From Aliivibrio finisterrensis (GTDB taxonomy: Bacteria > Pseudomonadota > Gammaproteobacteria > Enterobacterales > Vibrionaceae): a DNA stretch of 64,000 bases. Below are positions 26,413 through 35,386 of the stretch, in pieces; within the stretch, counting starts at the first letter, position 1; the number at the start of each line of letters is the position of its first letter. A program made the translations under genes and the position numbers. The stretch spans positions 1 to 64,000 of the forward strand of contig NZ_WBVP01000009.1 in the NCBI RefSeq assembly GCF_008933155.1. The letters are read 5' to 3'. The notes below the pieces were generated by a model. It did not search any database, had not been told where the DNA came from, and saw only the letters and a list, made by a program, of their open reading frames with translations.

Positions 26413-27513
26413 ATGTCTTTTCTTACTGCATTAAAAAAAGAAGCGATAGGAATTTTTACCAATAGTAGCATTGTACTCACAATGATTGGTGGTGTGATTT
26501 TTTATGCTTTTCTTTACCCATTGCCTTATTTAAATCAAAGTCCAGAAGAACAGAAGATCACAATTGTTGATTTAGATAAGTCAGAACTTAGTCGAAAATT
26601 TATTTTTATGGCTAATACATCACAACAATTAAACGTAGTAGAGCAGGCTGATAGTATAGATCAAGCAAAACAGCAGTTTCTAAATAATAGCGTGAGTGGC
26701 TTTTTAGTGATCCCATATGACTTTTCAGACCGATTACAATTAGGCCAAGCACCAACAGTTGCTTATGCTGGAGATGCATCGTACTTTTTGGTTTATGGAA
26801 CCATAATCGAAGGATTAATGAACGTGGGTGGGACATTATCCGCAGAATATCGTGTTACCCATATGGCCATTGACGGCAATCCTTTGTCTAATGCAATTAA
26901 TACCTTTCAACCTTTTAAATCTAATTATGCTCCCGTATTTAATCGAAATATGGGTTATGTAGAATATGTCGTTCCCGCTGTATTTGTATTGATTCTACAA
27001 CAAACGCTATTAATGGCTGTTGGTATTAGACAGAAATCAGCAATAGCTAAAGAAAATTCACCCCAACAATTAATTGCTCGGTTTTCTTTATTTTTAATGA
27101 CTGAAATCATACTTGCTAGCTTTTATTTTGGCTTTGTGTTTGACCATTATCATATCAGCCGTTTTTCTAACGTATTGGACTTACTGATCATAATGGTGCC
27201 ATTTATTGCATCGGTTATCTTACTTGGTATGCTACTGGCGCGATGGCTTCCAACCACTGAGAGTATTTTGTTATTAGTACTTTTTAGCTCTATGCCTATT
27301 GTATTTAGTGCCGGATTTATCTGGCCAACTGAACTTATTCCAAATGCATTAACTGATATTATGCACTTATTGCCAAGTGGATTTGCTATTGATGGCTTTC
27401 TTAAGATCAACCAAATGGGCTCTGGCTTACACAGTGTTCTTTTAAATATATCAGGGCTTTACGGTTTATGCTTACTGTATGGGTTTGGTCTTTTTATCAG
27501 TAAGCAAAAGTAA
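26413..27513 (+). CDS. ABC-2 type transporter permease, second subunit
   Basis: A 366-residue homologue of the previous gene with the same topology: membrane helix at 17-36, periplasmic domain (TIVDLDKSELSRKFIFMANT and VSGFLVIPYDFSDRL), and a C-terminal membrane block with a conserved LPSGFAIDGFLK. The two permeases probably form a heterodimer. Last gene of the operon; no terminator is evident after it and no ATPase gene follows. Confidence 0.87.
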   Translation: MSFLTALKKEAIGIFTNSSIVLTMIGGVIFYAFLYPLPYLNQSPEEQKITIVDLDKSELSRKFIFMANTSQQLNVVEQADSIDQAKQQFLNNSVSGFLVIPYDFSDRLQLGQAPTVAYAGDASYFLVYGTIIEGLMNVGGTLSAEYRVTHMAIDGNPLSNAINTFQPFKSNYAPVFNRNMGYVEYVVPAVFVLILQQTLLMAVGIRQKSAIAKENSPQQLIARFSLFLMTEIILASFYFGFVFDHYHISRFSNVLDLLIIMVPFIASVILLGMLLARWLPTTESILLLVLFSSMPIVFSAGFIWPTELIPNALTDIMHLLPSGFAIDGFLKINQMGSGLHSVLLNISGLYGLCLLYGFGLFISKQK

Positions 27514-27555
27514 CTCTTAAAAGTGATACTGAGTAAAACATAGTTTCATTGTCAG

Positions 27556-27687
27556 ATGAAGTGTCTTGATTTCATTTTTACTGATCAAGGGGTAGACTTC
27601 ACACGTATAAATACTTATGGTTTTGGTGAGAAAGAACTCATTGCTTCTAATGTGAATTCCGATGGACGTAAAAAAATTGTCGTATAG
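27556..27687 (+). pseudogene. OmpA-like domain remnant
   Basis: A 43-codon frame whose second half reads GVDFTRINTYGFGEKELIAS, then NVNSDGRKK, the last turn of an OmpA/MotB peptidoglycan-binding domain (usual form: GVDxxRIxxxGYGExxPIASN, then GRxxNRRV). The final NRRV is replaced by IVV and a stop, and everything upstream of the domain is gone. This occupies most of the 310-bp gap 27514-27823 between the export operon and the HlyU-family gene. Confidence 0.65.
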
Positions 27688-27823
27688 AAATCAGCATTAC
27701 TCCAATAATCGAATTGTCTGATGAGTAGTCATTTCTTAGATCATTTTATAATTGCGTAAGCAAAACTATCTACATTACTGACTCATAAGCTATAATAAGC
27801 CTTATTTCAAAAAGGAAAATGAA

Positions 27824-28099
27824 ATGGGGCTTTTTTCACGTCTATTTGGAACATCACCTAAGCAAGAAGCAACGATCGAACCAATTGAATATCAATCCTT
27901 CCTAATTTATCCAAACTCAGAACGAGATGGCTCTCAATTTCGTATCGCCGGCACAATAACAAAAGAAATAAAGGGTGAAATTAAAGAGCACCGCTTTATT
28001 CGTTCTGATGTAATCTCAAACAAAAGTGATGCTGATGAGCTTATGGTACGTAAATCAAAAATGCTGATCGATCAAATGAATGAGTCAATCTTTAATTAA
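27824..28099 (+). CDS. HlyU family protein (PF10115)
   Basis: A 91-residue soluble protein matching the short HlyU family of vibrios: MGLFSRLFG start, IEYQSFLIYPNSERDGSQFR, then IAGTITKEI, EHRFIRSDVI and a terminal MLIDQMNESIFN. The family is annotated as a haemolysin regulator, but this short form has no obvious helix-turn-helix and its function is uncertain. AAAAAGGAA precedes the ATG. Confidence 0.85.
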   Translation: MGLFSRLFGTSPKQEATIEPIEYQSFLIYPNSERDGSQFRIAGTITKEIKGEIKEHRFIRSDVISNKSDADELMVRKSKMLIDQMNESIFN

Positions 28100-28258
28100 A
28101 TGCCTTAGCTTTGATGTAGATTAGATTGAAAAAATCCTATCTAATTATAATCATTGCTGTAAATCAACCTCAAAATCGTAATGGTCTGACCTCTGCTTTG
28201 TCACTGTAATGTTGTTTTTTTACTGAATTAGGGTGAATATAAGCAGGAATTATTTTAA

Positions 28259-28286
28259 TGTAATAAAATTATGTCATTTTATTACA
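28259..28286. promoter_or_regulatory. Perfect operator-like dyad upstream of pntA
   Basis: TGTAATAAAAT and ATTTTATTACA are exact reverse complements separated by six bases (28270-28275), 63 bp before the pntA start. Eleven perfect bases per arm and a 28-bp span fit a dimeric regulator site overlapping or next to the promoter. There is no T run, so it is not a terminator. The regulator is unidentified. Confidence 0.6.
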
Positions 28287-28349
28287 AAACACTTGAATTT
28301 ATATCTTAGAAAGTAAGTATCAATTCATGCCAATAGTAAAGGAATAACT

Positions 28350-29906
28350 ATGCAAATTGGTGTACCAAGAGAAGTACTCGCGGGTGAAACTCGTGTAGCT
28401 GCCACTCCCAAAACGGTAGAGCAGCTATTGAAGCTTGGCTTTACTGTCTCTGTTGAATCTAAAGCCGGTATTTTAGCCAGTTTTGATGACTCTGCATTTG
28501 AACAAGCCGGAGCAACTATCGTTTCTGCTGATGATGTGTGGAAATCAGATCTAATCCTTAAAGTTAATGCTCCTCAAGTTAACGCTGAAACAGGTGTTGA
28601 TGAATTCGATTTAATTCAAGATGGTGCTAGCCTAATCAGTTTTATTTGGCCTGCGCAGAATGAAGAGTTACTTGCAAAATTAGCGACAAAGAACATCAAC
28701 GTGCTAGCTATGGATTCTGTTCCTCGTATTTCACGAGCTCAAGCGCTTGATGCTCTAAGTTCAATGGCGAATATTGCAGGTTACCGTGCAGTCGTAGAAG
28801 CAGCACATGAGTTCGGTCGTTTTTTTACTGGTCAAATTACCGCTGCTGGTAAAGTTCCACCGGCAAAAGTACTTGTTGCTGGTGCTGGTGTCGCTGGTCT
28901 TGCGGCTATCGGTGCGGCTGGCAGTCTTGGTGCAATCGTTCGCTCATTCGATGTTCGTCCTGAAGTAAAAGAGCAAGTGCAATCAATGGGCGCTGAATTT
29001 CTTGAAGTCGATTTCAAAGAGAACTCAGGTTCAGGTGATGGTTACGCAAAAGAAATGTCTGATGAATTCAACAAAAAAGCGGAAGAGCTATATGCAGCTC
29101 AAGCTAAAGATGTTGATATCATCATTACAACAGCACTTATTCCTGGTCGTCCTGCACCTAAGCTTATCACCAAAGAAATGGTTGATAGCATGAAAGCGGG
29201 TAGTGTTATCGTTGACTTGGCAGCAGCCAATGGTGGTAACTGTGAATACACAGTAAAAGACGAAGTGTTTGTTACAGAGAATGGTGTAAAGATTGTCGGT
29301 TATACCGATATGGTTGGTCGTCTACCAACTCAATCATCTCAACTGTACGGTACAAACCTAGTAAACCTTCTGAAGCTTTTATGTAAAGAAAAAGACGGCA
29401 ACATTAACATCGATTTTGAAGACGTTGTTCTTCGCGGTGTAACGGTTGTTAAAGAAGGCGAAGTAACATGGCCAGCGCCACCAATTCAAGTTTCGGCACA
29501 ACCTCAAGCGAAAGCAGCACCAAAAGCGAAAATTGAGCCTAAAATTGAAGAGCCAATGTCACCAATTAAAAAATTTGCAATGATAGGAGCTGGTGTTGCT
29601 GCATTTGGTTGGGTTGCCTCGGTTGCTCCAGCTGCATTCTTAGCACACTTTACTGTATTTGTATTAGCGTGTGTGGTGGGTTATTACGTTGTATGGAATG
29701 TAAGTCATTCACTTCATACACCATTAATGTCAGTAACTAATGCCATTTCAGGCATCATCATTGTCGGTGCATTATTGCAAGTGGGACAGGGTAATGGTGT
29801 CGTTTCATTTTTAGCATTTATCGCAGTTCTAATCGCTAGTATTAATATATTTGGTGGTTTTGCTGTAACCAAGCGTATGCTTGAAATGTTTCGTAAAGAT
29901 AAGTAA
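28350..29906 (+). CDS. pntA: NAD(P) transhydrogenase alpha subunit
   Basis: A 518-residue subunit of the proton-pumping transhydrogenase, which transfers hydride between NADH and NADP+. Domain I covers about 1-385: [20 protein letters not shown], the nucleotide-binding [18 protein letters not shown] and [12 protein letters not shown]. After an A/P-rich linker near 385-400, four C-terminal membrane segments follow. Full length relative to E. coli PntA (510). AAAGGAA precedes the ATG. Twelve bases separate it from pntB. A perfect dyad lies 63 bp upstream. Confidence 0.97.
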   Translation: MQIGVPREVLAGETRVAATPKTVEQLLKLGFTVSVESKAGILASFDDSAFEQAGATIVSADDVWKSDLILKVNAPQVNAETGVDEFDLIQDGASLISFIWPAQNEELLAKLATKNINVLAMDSVPRISRAQALDALSSMANIAGYRAVVEAAHEFGRFFTGQITAAGKVPPAKVLVAGAGVAGLAAIGAAGSLGAIVRSFDVRPEVKEQVQSMGAEFLEVDFKENSGSGDGYAKEMSDEFNKKAEELYAAQAKDVDIIITTALIPGRPAPKLITKEMVDSMKAGSVIVDLAAANGGNCEYTVKDEVFVTENGVKIVGYTDMVGRLPTQSSQLYGTNLVNLLKLLCKEKDGNINIDFEDVVLRGVTVVKEGEVTWPAPPIQVSAQPQAKAAPKAKIEPKIEEPMSPIKKFAMIGAGVAAFGWVASVAPAAFLAHFTVFVLACVVGYYVVWNVSHSLHTPLMSVTNAISGIIIVGALLQVGQGNGVVSFLAFIAVLIASINIFGGFAVTKRMLEMFRKDK

Positions 29907-29918
29907 GGGGTAGAGATA

Positions 29919-31295
29919 ATGTCAGCAGGATTAGTTCAAGCAGCATATATTGTATCTGCCGTTTTATTTATCATGAGTTTAGCCGGTTTGTCTAAACAAG
30001 AAACAGCGCGTAGCGGTAACTACTATGGTATTACTGGTATGGCTATCGCATTAATTGCTACCATTTTTGGCCCTGACTCTGCAGGTACAGGATGGATTAT
30101 CGTCGCTATGGCAATAGGTGCTGTTATTGGCCTTTATTACGCTAAAAAAGTGGAAATGACAGAAATGCCAGAGCTTGTGGCAATTCTTCATAGCTTTGTA
30201 GGTATGGCTGCGGTTCTTGTTGGTTACAACAGTTATATCGATCACGGTGTACTTGTTGGTGCAATGCTAACTATTCACCTTGTTGAAGTTTTCTTAGGTG
30301 TATTCATTGGTGCGGTAACTTTCACCGGATCTTTAGTTGCGTTTGGTAAATTGCGTGGTGTTATTGATTCATCAGCGCTGCAATTACCTCACCGTCATAA
30401 GCTTAACCTTTTAGCATTAGTTGCTTCAGTAGGACTTCTTTACTACTTTGTTAGTGTTGAAGGCAGCATGTTTGCCATGATCTTAGTAACCTTAATTGCA
30501 TTTGCCTTTGGTTATCATCTAGTTGCTTCGATCGGTGGCGCAGATATGCCAGTGGTTGTTTCAATGCTTAACTCATACTCTGGTTGGGCAGCGGCAGCAG
30601 CAGGTTTCATGCTATCGAATGATCTTCTGATTGTTACTGGTGCGTTAGTGGGTTCATCAGGTGCAATTCTGTCTTACATCATGTGTAAAGCAATGAACCG
30701 ATCTTTCATCAGCGTAATTGCTGGTGGGTTTGGTCAAGATGTTGTTGCTTCATCAGGTGACGAAGAGCAGGGCGAGCATCGTGAAACAACAGCTGAAGAA
30801 GTAGCAGAAATGCTTAAAGAGTCTAAGTCTGTTGTGATTACTCCAGGATATGGAATGGCTGTTGCTCAGGCTCAATATCCTGTTCATGAAATTACTGAAA
30901 AACTTCGCGCTCAAGGTGTTGAAGTTCGCTTTGGTATTCACCCAGTTGCAGGGCGTTTACCAGGCCACATGAACGTTCTTCTTGCTGAAGCAAAAGTGCC
31001 TTACGATATCGTTCTTGAAATGGATGAGATCAACGATGACTTATCTGAAACAGATACGGTCCTAGTTATTGGTGCTAACGATACAGTTAACCCTGCAGCA
31101 ATGGAAGATCCAAACAGTCCAATCGCAGGTATGCCTGTTCTTGAAGTGTGGAACGCGAAAAACGTAATCGTATTTAAACGTTCAATGAATACAGGTTATG
31201 CTGGTGTTCAAAACCCACTATTCTTTAAAGAAAACACTGAAATGCTTTTCGGTGATGCTAAAGAAAGTTGTGTTGAGATCAGTAAACATCTTTAA
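29919..31295 (+). CDS. pntB: NAD(P) transhydrogenase beta subunit
   Basis: A 458-residue subunit. Residues about 1-265 form membrane segments of domain II ([20 protein letters not shown] is the family hallmark), and the C-terminal domain III binds NADP(H): [40 protein letters not shown] and [12 protein letters not shown]. Complete relative to E. coli PntB (462). Ribosome-binding site GGGG/TAGAG upstream. Operon ends at the terminator 31321-31354. Confidence 0.97.
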   Translation: MSAGLVQAAYIVSAVLFIMSLAGLSKQETARSGNYYGITGMAIALIATIFGPDSAGTGWIIVAMAIGAVIGLYYAKKVEMTEMPELVAILHSFVGMAAVLVGYNSYIDHGVLVGAMLTIHLVEVFLGVFIGAVTFTGSLVAFGKLRGVIDSSALQLPHRHKLNLLALVASVGLLYYFVSVEGSMFAMILVTLIAFAFGYHLVASIGGADMPVVVSMLNSYSGWAAAAAGFMLSNDLLIVTGALVGSSGAILSYIMCKAMNRSFISVIAGGFGQDVVASSGDEEQGEHRETTAEEVAEMLKESKSVVITPGYGMAVAQAQYPVHEITEKLRAQGVEVRFGIHPVAGRLPGHMNVLLAEAKVPYDIVLEMDEINDDLSETDTVLVIGANDTVNPAAMEDPNSPIAGMPVLEVWNAKNVIVFKRSMNTGYAGVQNPLFFKENTEMLFGDAKESCVEISKHL

Positions 31296-31320
31296 TTAAA
31301 AGGTGTTTATTAAAGAGATT

Positions 31321-31354
31321 AAAAACCGAGTATTTATTACTCGGTTTTTTTTAT
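31321..31354 (+). terminator. Intrinsic terminator of pntAB
   Basis: Stem AAAACCGAGTA / TACTCGGTTTT with five-base loop and a run of eight T residues, 26 bp after the pntB stop. Confidence 0.95.
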
Positions 31355-31375
31355 CCAAAATAATAGTCAATTCTT

Positions 31376-31468
31376 ATACCATTCTGGATAAGTAGTTGTT
31401 CAGATAATTGCGTAAGAAAAATCGATTTTAACAAGCAAGAATGATCAATTACTTATGTAGATTGGTAT
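31376..31468 (+). repeat. Palindromic MITE-like repeat, left copy
   Basis: A 93-bp sequence with terminal inverted repeats ATACCATTCTGGATAAGTA and TACTTATGTAGATTGGTAT. The core contains GTTCAGATAATTGCGTAAG and CAAGCAAGAATG. By eye, about 79 of 93 positions match the reverse complement of 32640-32732. With the pntB terminator it fills most of the gap 31296-31620. Confidence 0.75.
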
Positions 31469-31620
31469 TAATCAGAGCTAACCCGAGATCTTATTGATGT
31501 AATAACCGTCAAACCATGATTAATGGATCTAAAATGGATCTCTACTTATTAAAATGTACCTTTGGAAAAGTAGAAAAAGATCATATACTATAGATAAGTA
31601 ATAAATAAGTTGTAAAATCA

Positions 31621-32577
31621 ATGAGTAGTGACAGCGTAACACTTTTAAGTAATGATATTTCAGTAGGACTAACCATGCCTAAAGTGAGTAGCTTAAATGC
31701 AGCTCAGGCATATTTATTATCTTTAAACTCTGAAAATAGCCGATCAACGATGAGATCTAATTTAAATAAGATCGCTCATCTTCTTGGATCTTTTAATTTA
31801 AACAATTGTCCGTGGCATCAGATAAACCGTGATTACGTACTTGGTGTCATTGAGGCATTAAAATCTGAAAAATTAGAATCGGCCACCATCAATACCTATA
31901 TAGCGGCAATCAAAGGCGTAGCTCAAGAACTGTGGTTATCGAAAAAAATCACTACAGAAAACTACCAATTAATAAAGCACATCAAACAGATGAAAGGCTC
32001 TCGATTAGCTAAAGGTCGGGCCTTATCTAGTAATGAAATCCAATTGTTATTTTCTTCTTGTAATGACCAAACCATAAAAGGTATTCGAGACAGTGCTATT
32101 TTAGGTGTGTTATTAGGCTGTGGTTTAAGACGCTCAGAAATTGTGGATTGTTCTATTGGTAGCTTTAATGCAGAAGAAGGGTCATTACGGGTACTTGGTA
32201 AGGGCAATAAAGAACGAATGTCTTACTTGCCACAACAATCATTAACATTACTACATTCATGGCTAAATGCTGTCAGCGGGGACAATAGCCGCGCCTTATT
32301 TACCCGTATAAGGCGTTTTGATACTGTGACTGATGATAAGCTAACATCACAGGCTATTTTACATATACTAAATGAACGAAGAAAACAGGCTGGGGTGAGT
32401 GCATTTTCTCCCCATGATTGCCGAAGAACTTTTGCTTCTATGTTGTTAGATAATGGCGAGGATATTTCGACCGTAAAAGATGCAATGGGGCATGCAAGCA
32501 TCATTACCACGCAAAAGTACGATAAACGTGGATTTGAACGTTTGAAAAAAGCGAGTGATAACTTAAGTTTTATATGA
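31621..32577 (+). CDS. Tyrosine recombinase / site-specific integrase
   Basis: A 318-residue recombinase with an intact catalytic set: R170 in GCGLRRSEI, Lys in LGKGNKERM (about 194), H265 and R268 in PHDCRRTFAS, H291 in MGHASIITT and nucleophile Y300 in QKYDKRG. The N-terminal SAM-like core-binding domain covers about 25-110. It resembles chromosomal integrases of small elements rather than XerC/D. ATG 31621 has no strong ribosome-binding site; transcription signals are probably in 31470-31620. Confidence 0.92.
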   Translation: MSSDSVTLLSNDISVGLTMPKVSSLNAAQAYLLSLNSENSRSTMRSNLNKIAHLLGSFNLNNCPWHQINRDYVLGVIEALKSEKLESATINTYIAAIKGVAQELWLSKKITTENYQLIKHIKQMKGSRLAKGRALSSNEIQLLFSSCNDQTIKGIRDSAILGVLLGCGLRRSEIVDCSIGSFNAEEGSLRVLGKGNKERMSYLPQQSLTLLHSWLNAVSGDNSRALFTRIRRFDTVTDDKLTSQAILHILNERRKQAGVSAFSPHDCRRTFASMLLDNGEDISTVKDAMGHASIITTQKYDKRGFERLKKASDNLSFI

Positions 32578-32639
32578 ATAAATAATCACAGTAGTTAGAA
32601 ATATCTCGGGTTTATACTTTTTATTTTGCATAGTTACCT

Positions 32640-32732
32640 ACTTTAACCTACATAAGTATTTGAGCATTCTTGCTTGCTCTAATCGATTTTTCCTACGCAA
32701 TTATCTGAACAAATACTTATGCAGAATGGAAT
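32640..32732 (-). repeat. Palindromic MITE-like repeat, right copy (inverted)
   Basis: Reverse-complement copy of 31376-31468. On the minus strand it reads through GTTCAGATAATTGCGTAGG and CAAGCAAGAATGCTC. Its own ends, CATAAGTATTTG and CAAATACTTATG, are complementary. It starts 62 bp after the recombinase stop codon. Confidence 0.75.
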
Positions 32733-32763
32733 TAAACATAATGATTAAGATAAATTTAAGACA

Positions 32764-32796
32764 TAAAAAAGACGCAATTAAGCGTCTTTTTTTATG
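32764..32796 (-). terminator. Intrinsic terminator of PhnA-like gene
   Basis: Stem AAAAGACGC / GCGTCTTTT with long A and T flanks; on the minus strand it follows the stop at 32818 by 22 bp. Could act in both directions. Confidence 0.9.
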
Positions 32797-32817
32797 TTAG
32801 ATAAGGCAAGTATCGGA

Positions 32818-33384
32818 TTACTTTTTACGACAGAACTCAGCGATAACATACATAGATTGACCGCCGTTTGCCTTACCAGAAACTAGACGAGGATCGTCGC
32901 CAAGGCTGATGCCACGGATAACGGTGCCTTGTTTAATTACTTGGTTAGTGCCTTTAACTGGAAGGTCTTTAGTAACGGTAACGTCGTCGCCTTTTTTAAG
33001 CTCAACGCCGTTAATGTCACGTGGTTTTTCACCGTCAGAAAGAAGTGCTTTCTCAGCCCATTCTTTAACGTCTTCTTCAACGTACATCATGTCTAGAGCA
33101 TCTTGAGCCCAAGATTCAGAAGCAAGCTTAGTTAGAAGAACATAAGACATAACTTGAACAGTAGGAACTTGGCTCCACATAGAGTCATTTAGACAACGCC
33201 AGTGATTAACATCCATTGTTGCAGAGTCTTCGATTTGTATCGTACATGTATCACAAATCATTACACAGTTATCAACGTTGATGTCTGTCTTTGGTGGTAC
33301 TGCGAATGGTGCTAGAGAAGATGCAGAACCACATAATTCACATTTAGAATCACAGCGAGATAATAGAGTTGTTTCAGTGCTCAT
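32818..33384 (-). CDS. PhnA domain protein (YjdM-related)
   Basis: A 188-residue protein. N-terminal zinc-ribbon cysteines are present as CDSKCELCG and a second pair CVMICDTC, and the C-terminal PhnA domain reads VELKKGDDVTVTKDLPVKG, then KQGTVIRGISLGDDP. Despite its name the family has no proven role in phosphonate breakdown, and no phn genes are nearby. It is longer than E. coli YjdM (about 110 residues), as is usual in vibrios. Monocistronic. Confidence 0.87.
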   Translation of the reverse strand: MSTETTLLSRCDSKCELCGSASSLAPFAVPPKTDINVDNCVMICDTCTIQIEDSATMDVNHWRCLNDSMWSQVPTVQVMSYVLLTKLASESWAQDALDMMYVEEDVKEWAEKALLSDGEKPRDINGVELKKGDDVTVTKDLPVKGTNQVIKQGTVIRGISLGDDPRLVSGKANGGQSMYVIAEFCRKK

Positions 33385-33665
33385 AAAATAGTGCCTGTTG
33401 TTTAGTGATGTTTATATTATGGCAAGTTTATACCATAAGAAAAAGGATTACGGTGAGAATACTGTAATTTTTCTGATTTCTTTCAATGTAAGAATATTAT
33501 ACGTAAACAATGCTTTTCAAATAGGTGAAATATATGAGTAAAATCGGTTAAATATAATGATTAATGGTAAGTGATGCTATTCTAATGAATGTTTAAAAAA
33601 GGGTTTTATGCATATAAACATGCCTAAAAGTGTATAATAGAGCGAAATCTACGCATAACAAACCA

Positions 33666-34199
33666 TTAACAACCATCAGTAACAATTGAAATATCGGGCA
33701 CTAAATTAGAGTCTGGATCAATTTTTACATATTGATAGATTAATGAACAATTATACACTAATGAATCATTTAAAGAAAAAATGATGACTGAAGGATACTC
33801 TAAATCAGGATACATAATAGAATGATCAATAACATACCAATCACCAATTTTACAAGGTTTCAGTTTTTCACAATGCGTAATCGAATTATCTGAACCTTGC
33901 CCAAGATCAATTATCTTATTGATGTTAGCTATTTTTAATACAGGGTAGCCTGAAGTTACATCAACTGTTGTCCCTTGTATGTCTACTGAATGATCTCCTA
34001 TATCTTTGCCTTGGATAATCGAAAGAGCGTGTACTTGTTCTTCCGCTGTTTCTAACGGGCCTTTTAGACCATTAATCTGAGCTATACGGGCGTCTTCTTG
34101 AAATGACAACCATTTCGAGTAAGCCGTAACAGCTAATATAGAAAAGATAACAATTACAATAACAAGTTCAATTAATGTAAATCCTGAATTTCTTTTCAT
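33666..34199 (-). CDS. Type IV pilin-like protein (orphan prepilin)
   Basis: A 177-residue prepilin. The leader MKRNSG is followed by the peptidase site G/F and the hydrophobic helix FTLIELVIVIVIFSILAVTA with Glu at position 5 of the mature protein. The globular domain contains four cysteines, including CEKLKPC and a C-terminal CNSL...DGC pair, consistent with a disulfide-bound D-region. No pilus assembly genes are adjacent, so it must use machinery encoded elsewhere, for example MSHA or type II secretion. Confidence 0.85.
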   Translation of the reverse strand: MKRNSGFTLIELVIVIVIFSILAVTAYSKWLSFQEDARIAQINGLKGPLETAEEQVHALSIIQGKDIGDHSVDIQGTTVDVTSGYPVLKIANINKIIDLGQGSDNSITHCEKLKPCKIGDWYVIDHSIMYPDLEYPSVIIFSLNDSLVYNCSLIYQYVKIDPDSNLVPDISIVTDGC

Positions 34200-34458
34200 A
34201 ATTGCTCCAAATTTAAAATTCCCTTTGTATTTTAGCTGATTAACTGAATATCTATAATCATTTATTTCTATTAATCTAATAGACTAAACCATAAATAGCT
34301 AAAAAGAAGCATTACTATTTTGCGCCCACAGGCCAATGCGCATTATGTATATTATGTTAAATAACATATAAGAAGATTCAAACCTCATTAGTTAACTATC
34401 CCTGTTTATATTCTCGCCTCTTATGGCTATTTAACGATAATCTTATTTACCATAAAAT

Positions 34459-34508
34459 AGCTAATAATCATTCAATAATACTTCGTATTCATCGTTTGAT
34501 TATTAGCT
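34459..34508 (-). terminator. AT-rich hairpin downstream of yciH
   Basis: Perfect 12-base stem AGCTAATAATCA / TGATTATTAGCT around a 26-base loop that itself holds AATAC/GTATT. It lies 20 bp after the yciH stop on the minus strand, with only a weak T tract. It could be a terminator or a stabilising 3' structure. The rest of 34200-34527 holds no gene. Confidence 0.5.
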
Positions 34509-34527
34509 TTCAAAGCTCCATTAATAA

Positions 34528-34839
34528 TTAGCCACCAGCTAGTTTTACTGTATGACCTTGCTTTGTTAGGAACTCTTTGATTTTCTCACGGTTATCGCCT
34601 TGAATTTCAATGTCGCCATCTTTAACTGCGCCACCGCAACCGCATACTTTTTTTAGCTGAGCAGCTAATAATTTAAGTTGCGTGTCTTCCATATCTAAAC
34701 CAGTAACAACACAAACGCCTTTACCTTTACGGCCTTTGGTTTCACGTTGAATTCGAACAATGCCATCACCTTTTGGGCGCTCTTGTTTTACTTCTTCTTG
34801 TTTAATGCGGCCAATATCGGTTGAATATACTAAAGACAT
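34528..34839 (-). CDS. yciH: SUI1-family translation factor YciH
   Basis: A 103-residue SUI1/eIF1-like protein. Family blocks: RIQRETKGRKGKGVCVVTGL, LKLLAAQLKKVCGCGGAVKD and DIEIQGDNREKIKEFL, ending GHTVKLAGG. It binds the small ribosomal subunit and has been described as a stress-related initiation regulator. Followed on the minus strand by the hairpin 34459-34508; the DUF3319 gene lies 36 bp upstream on the same strand. Confidence 0.93.
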   Translation of the reverse strand: MSLVYSTDIGRIKQEEVKQERPKGDGIVRIQRETKGRKGKGVCVVTGLDMEDTQLKLLAAQLKKVCGCGGAVKDGDIEIQGDNREKIKEFLTKQGHTVKLAGG

Positions 34840-34875
34840 AACTAATCTCGTTTTAAAGTGATGATGAATTGTAAA

Positions 34876-35226
34876 TTATTTTTCATGTTTATCCAAAAAG
34901 GATTTTATTGCAGCCAATGAACCTTTGGCTAATTTCCCATGATATAAGCAATACCAAGCCTTTTCTTCACCGGTATCGTTCTTGATTTGAAAACCTTTAT
35001 GCTCTTCGGTACGTGATTTGTCTCTTTTCTCATTTATTGCCGTTTCGCCCATATCACCAAATTCTTTAGGCGGTATGATTGCTCCTGTGTCACTCCACCA
35101 ATCAATGCTTTTCTTTACAGCACTTAAGTGACCGTGTAACACCTTATTTTTAATCAGTACTTTCCAGTCATCAGGAATACCTGTCTTATTTTCAATGAAG
35201 AAGCCTTTATATAATGACTTTTGCAT
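34876..35226 (-). CDS. DUF3319 family protein with internal duplication
   Basis: A 116-residue soluble protein. The two halves are visibly repeated: YKGFFIENKTG...WKVLIKNKVLHGHLSAVKKSID (residues 5-42) and HKGFQIKNDTG...WYCLYHGKLAKGSLAAIKSFLD (residues 76-113). The family is typical of vibrios and has no known function. Same strand as yciH and 36 bp upstream of it, so they may be co-transcribed. Confidence 0.82.
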   Translation of the reverse strand: MQKSLYKGFFIENKTGIPDDWKVLIKNKVLHGHLSAVKKSIDWWSDTGAIIPPKEFGDMGETAINEKRDKSRTEEHKGFQIKNDTGEEKAWYCLYHGKLAKGSLAAIKSFLDKHEK

Positions 35227-35386
35227 ACCAATTACTCTTACTATTTAATGACTCATTTTCACATAGTTAGGATCGAATATTTTTTAGCTTTACACCAGAC
35301 TTTTGATAGTGAATCGTGATCTTATGTGCGATTAATTTTTGTGATATAGTTTTGTCACACAGAAGAATTAGTTATGGTGCACTAGA

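Larger units (their letters stand above)
31376..32732 (+). mobile_element. Putative 1.36-kb unit: tyrosine recombinase between inverted 93-bp repeats
   Basis: A single recombinase gene (31621-32577) is enclosed by two 93-bp repeat copies in opposite orientation (31376-31468 and 32640-32732). The unit lies between complete pntAB and PhnA-like transcription units and contains nothing else. Whether it moves as one element is inference; the repeats may have arrived independently. No target duplication outside the repeats was recognised. Confidence 0.45.
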
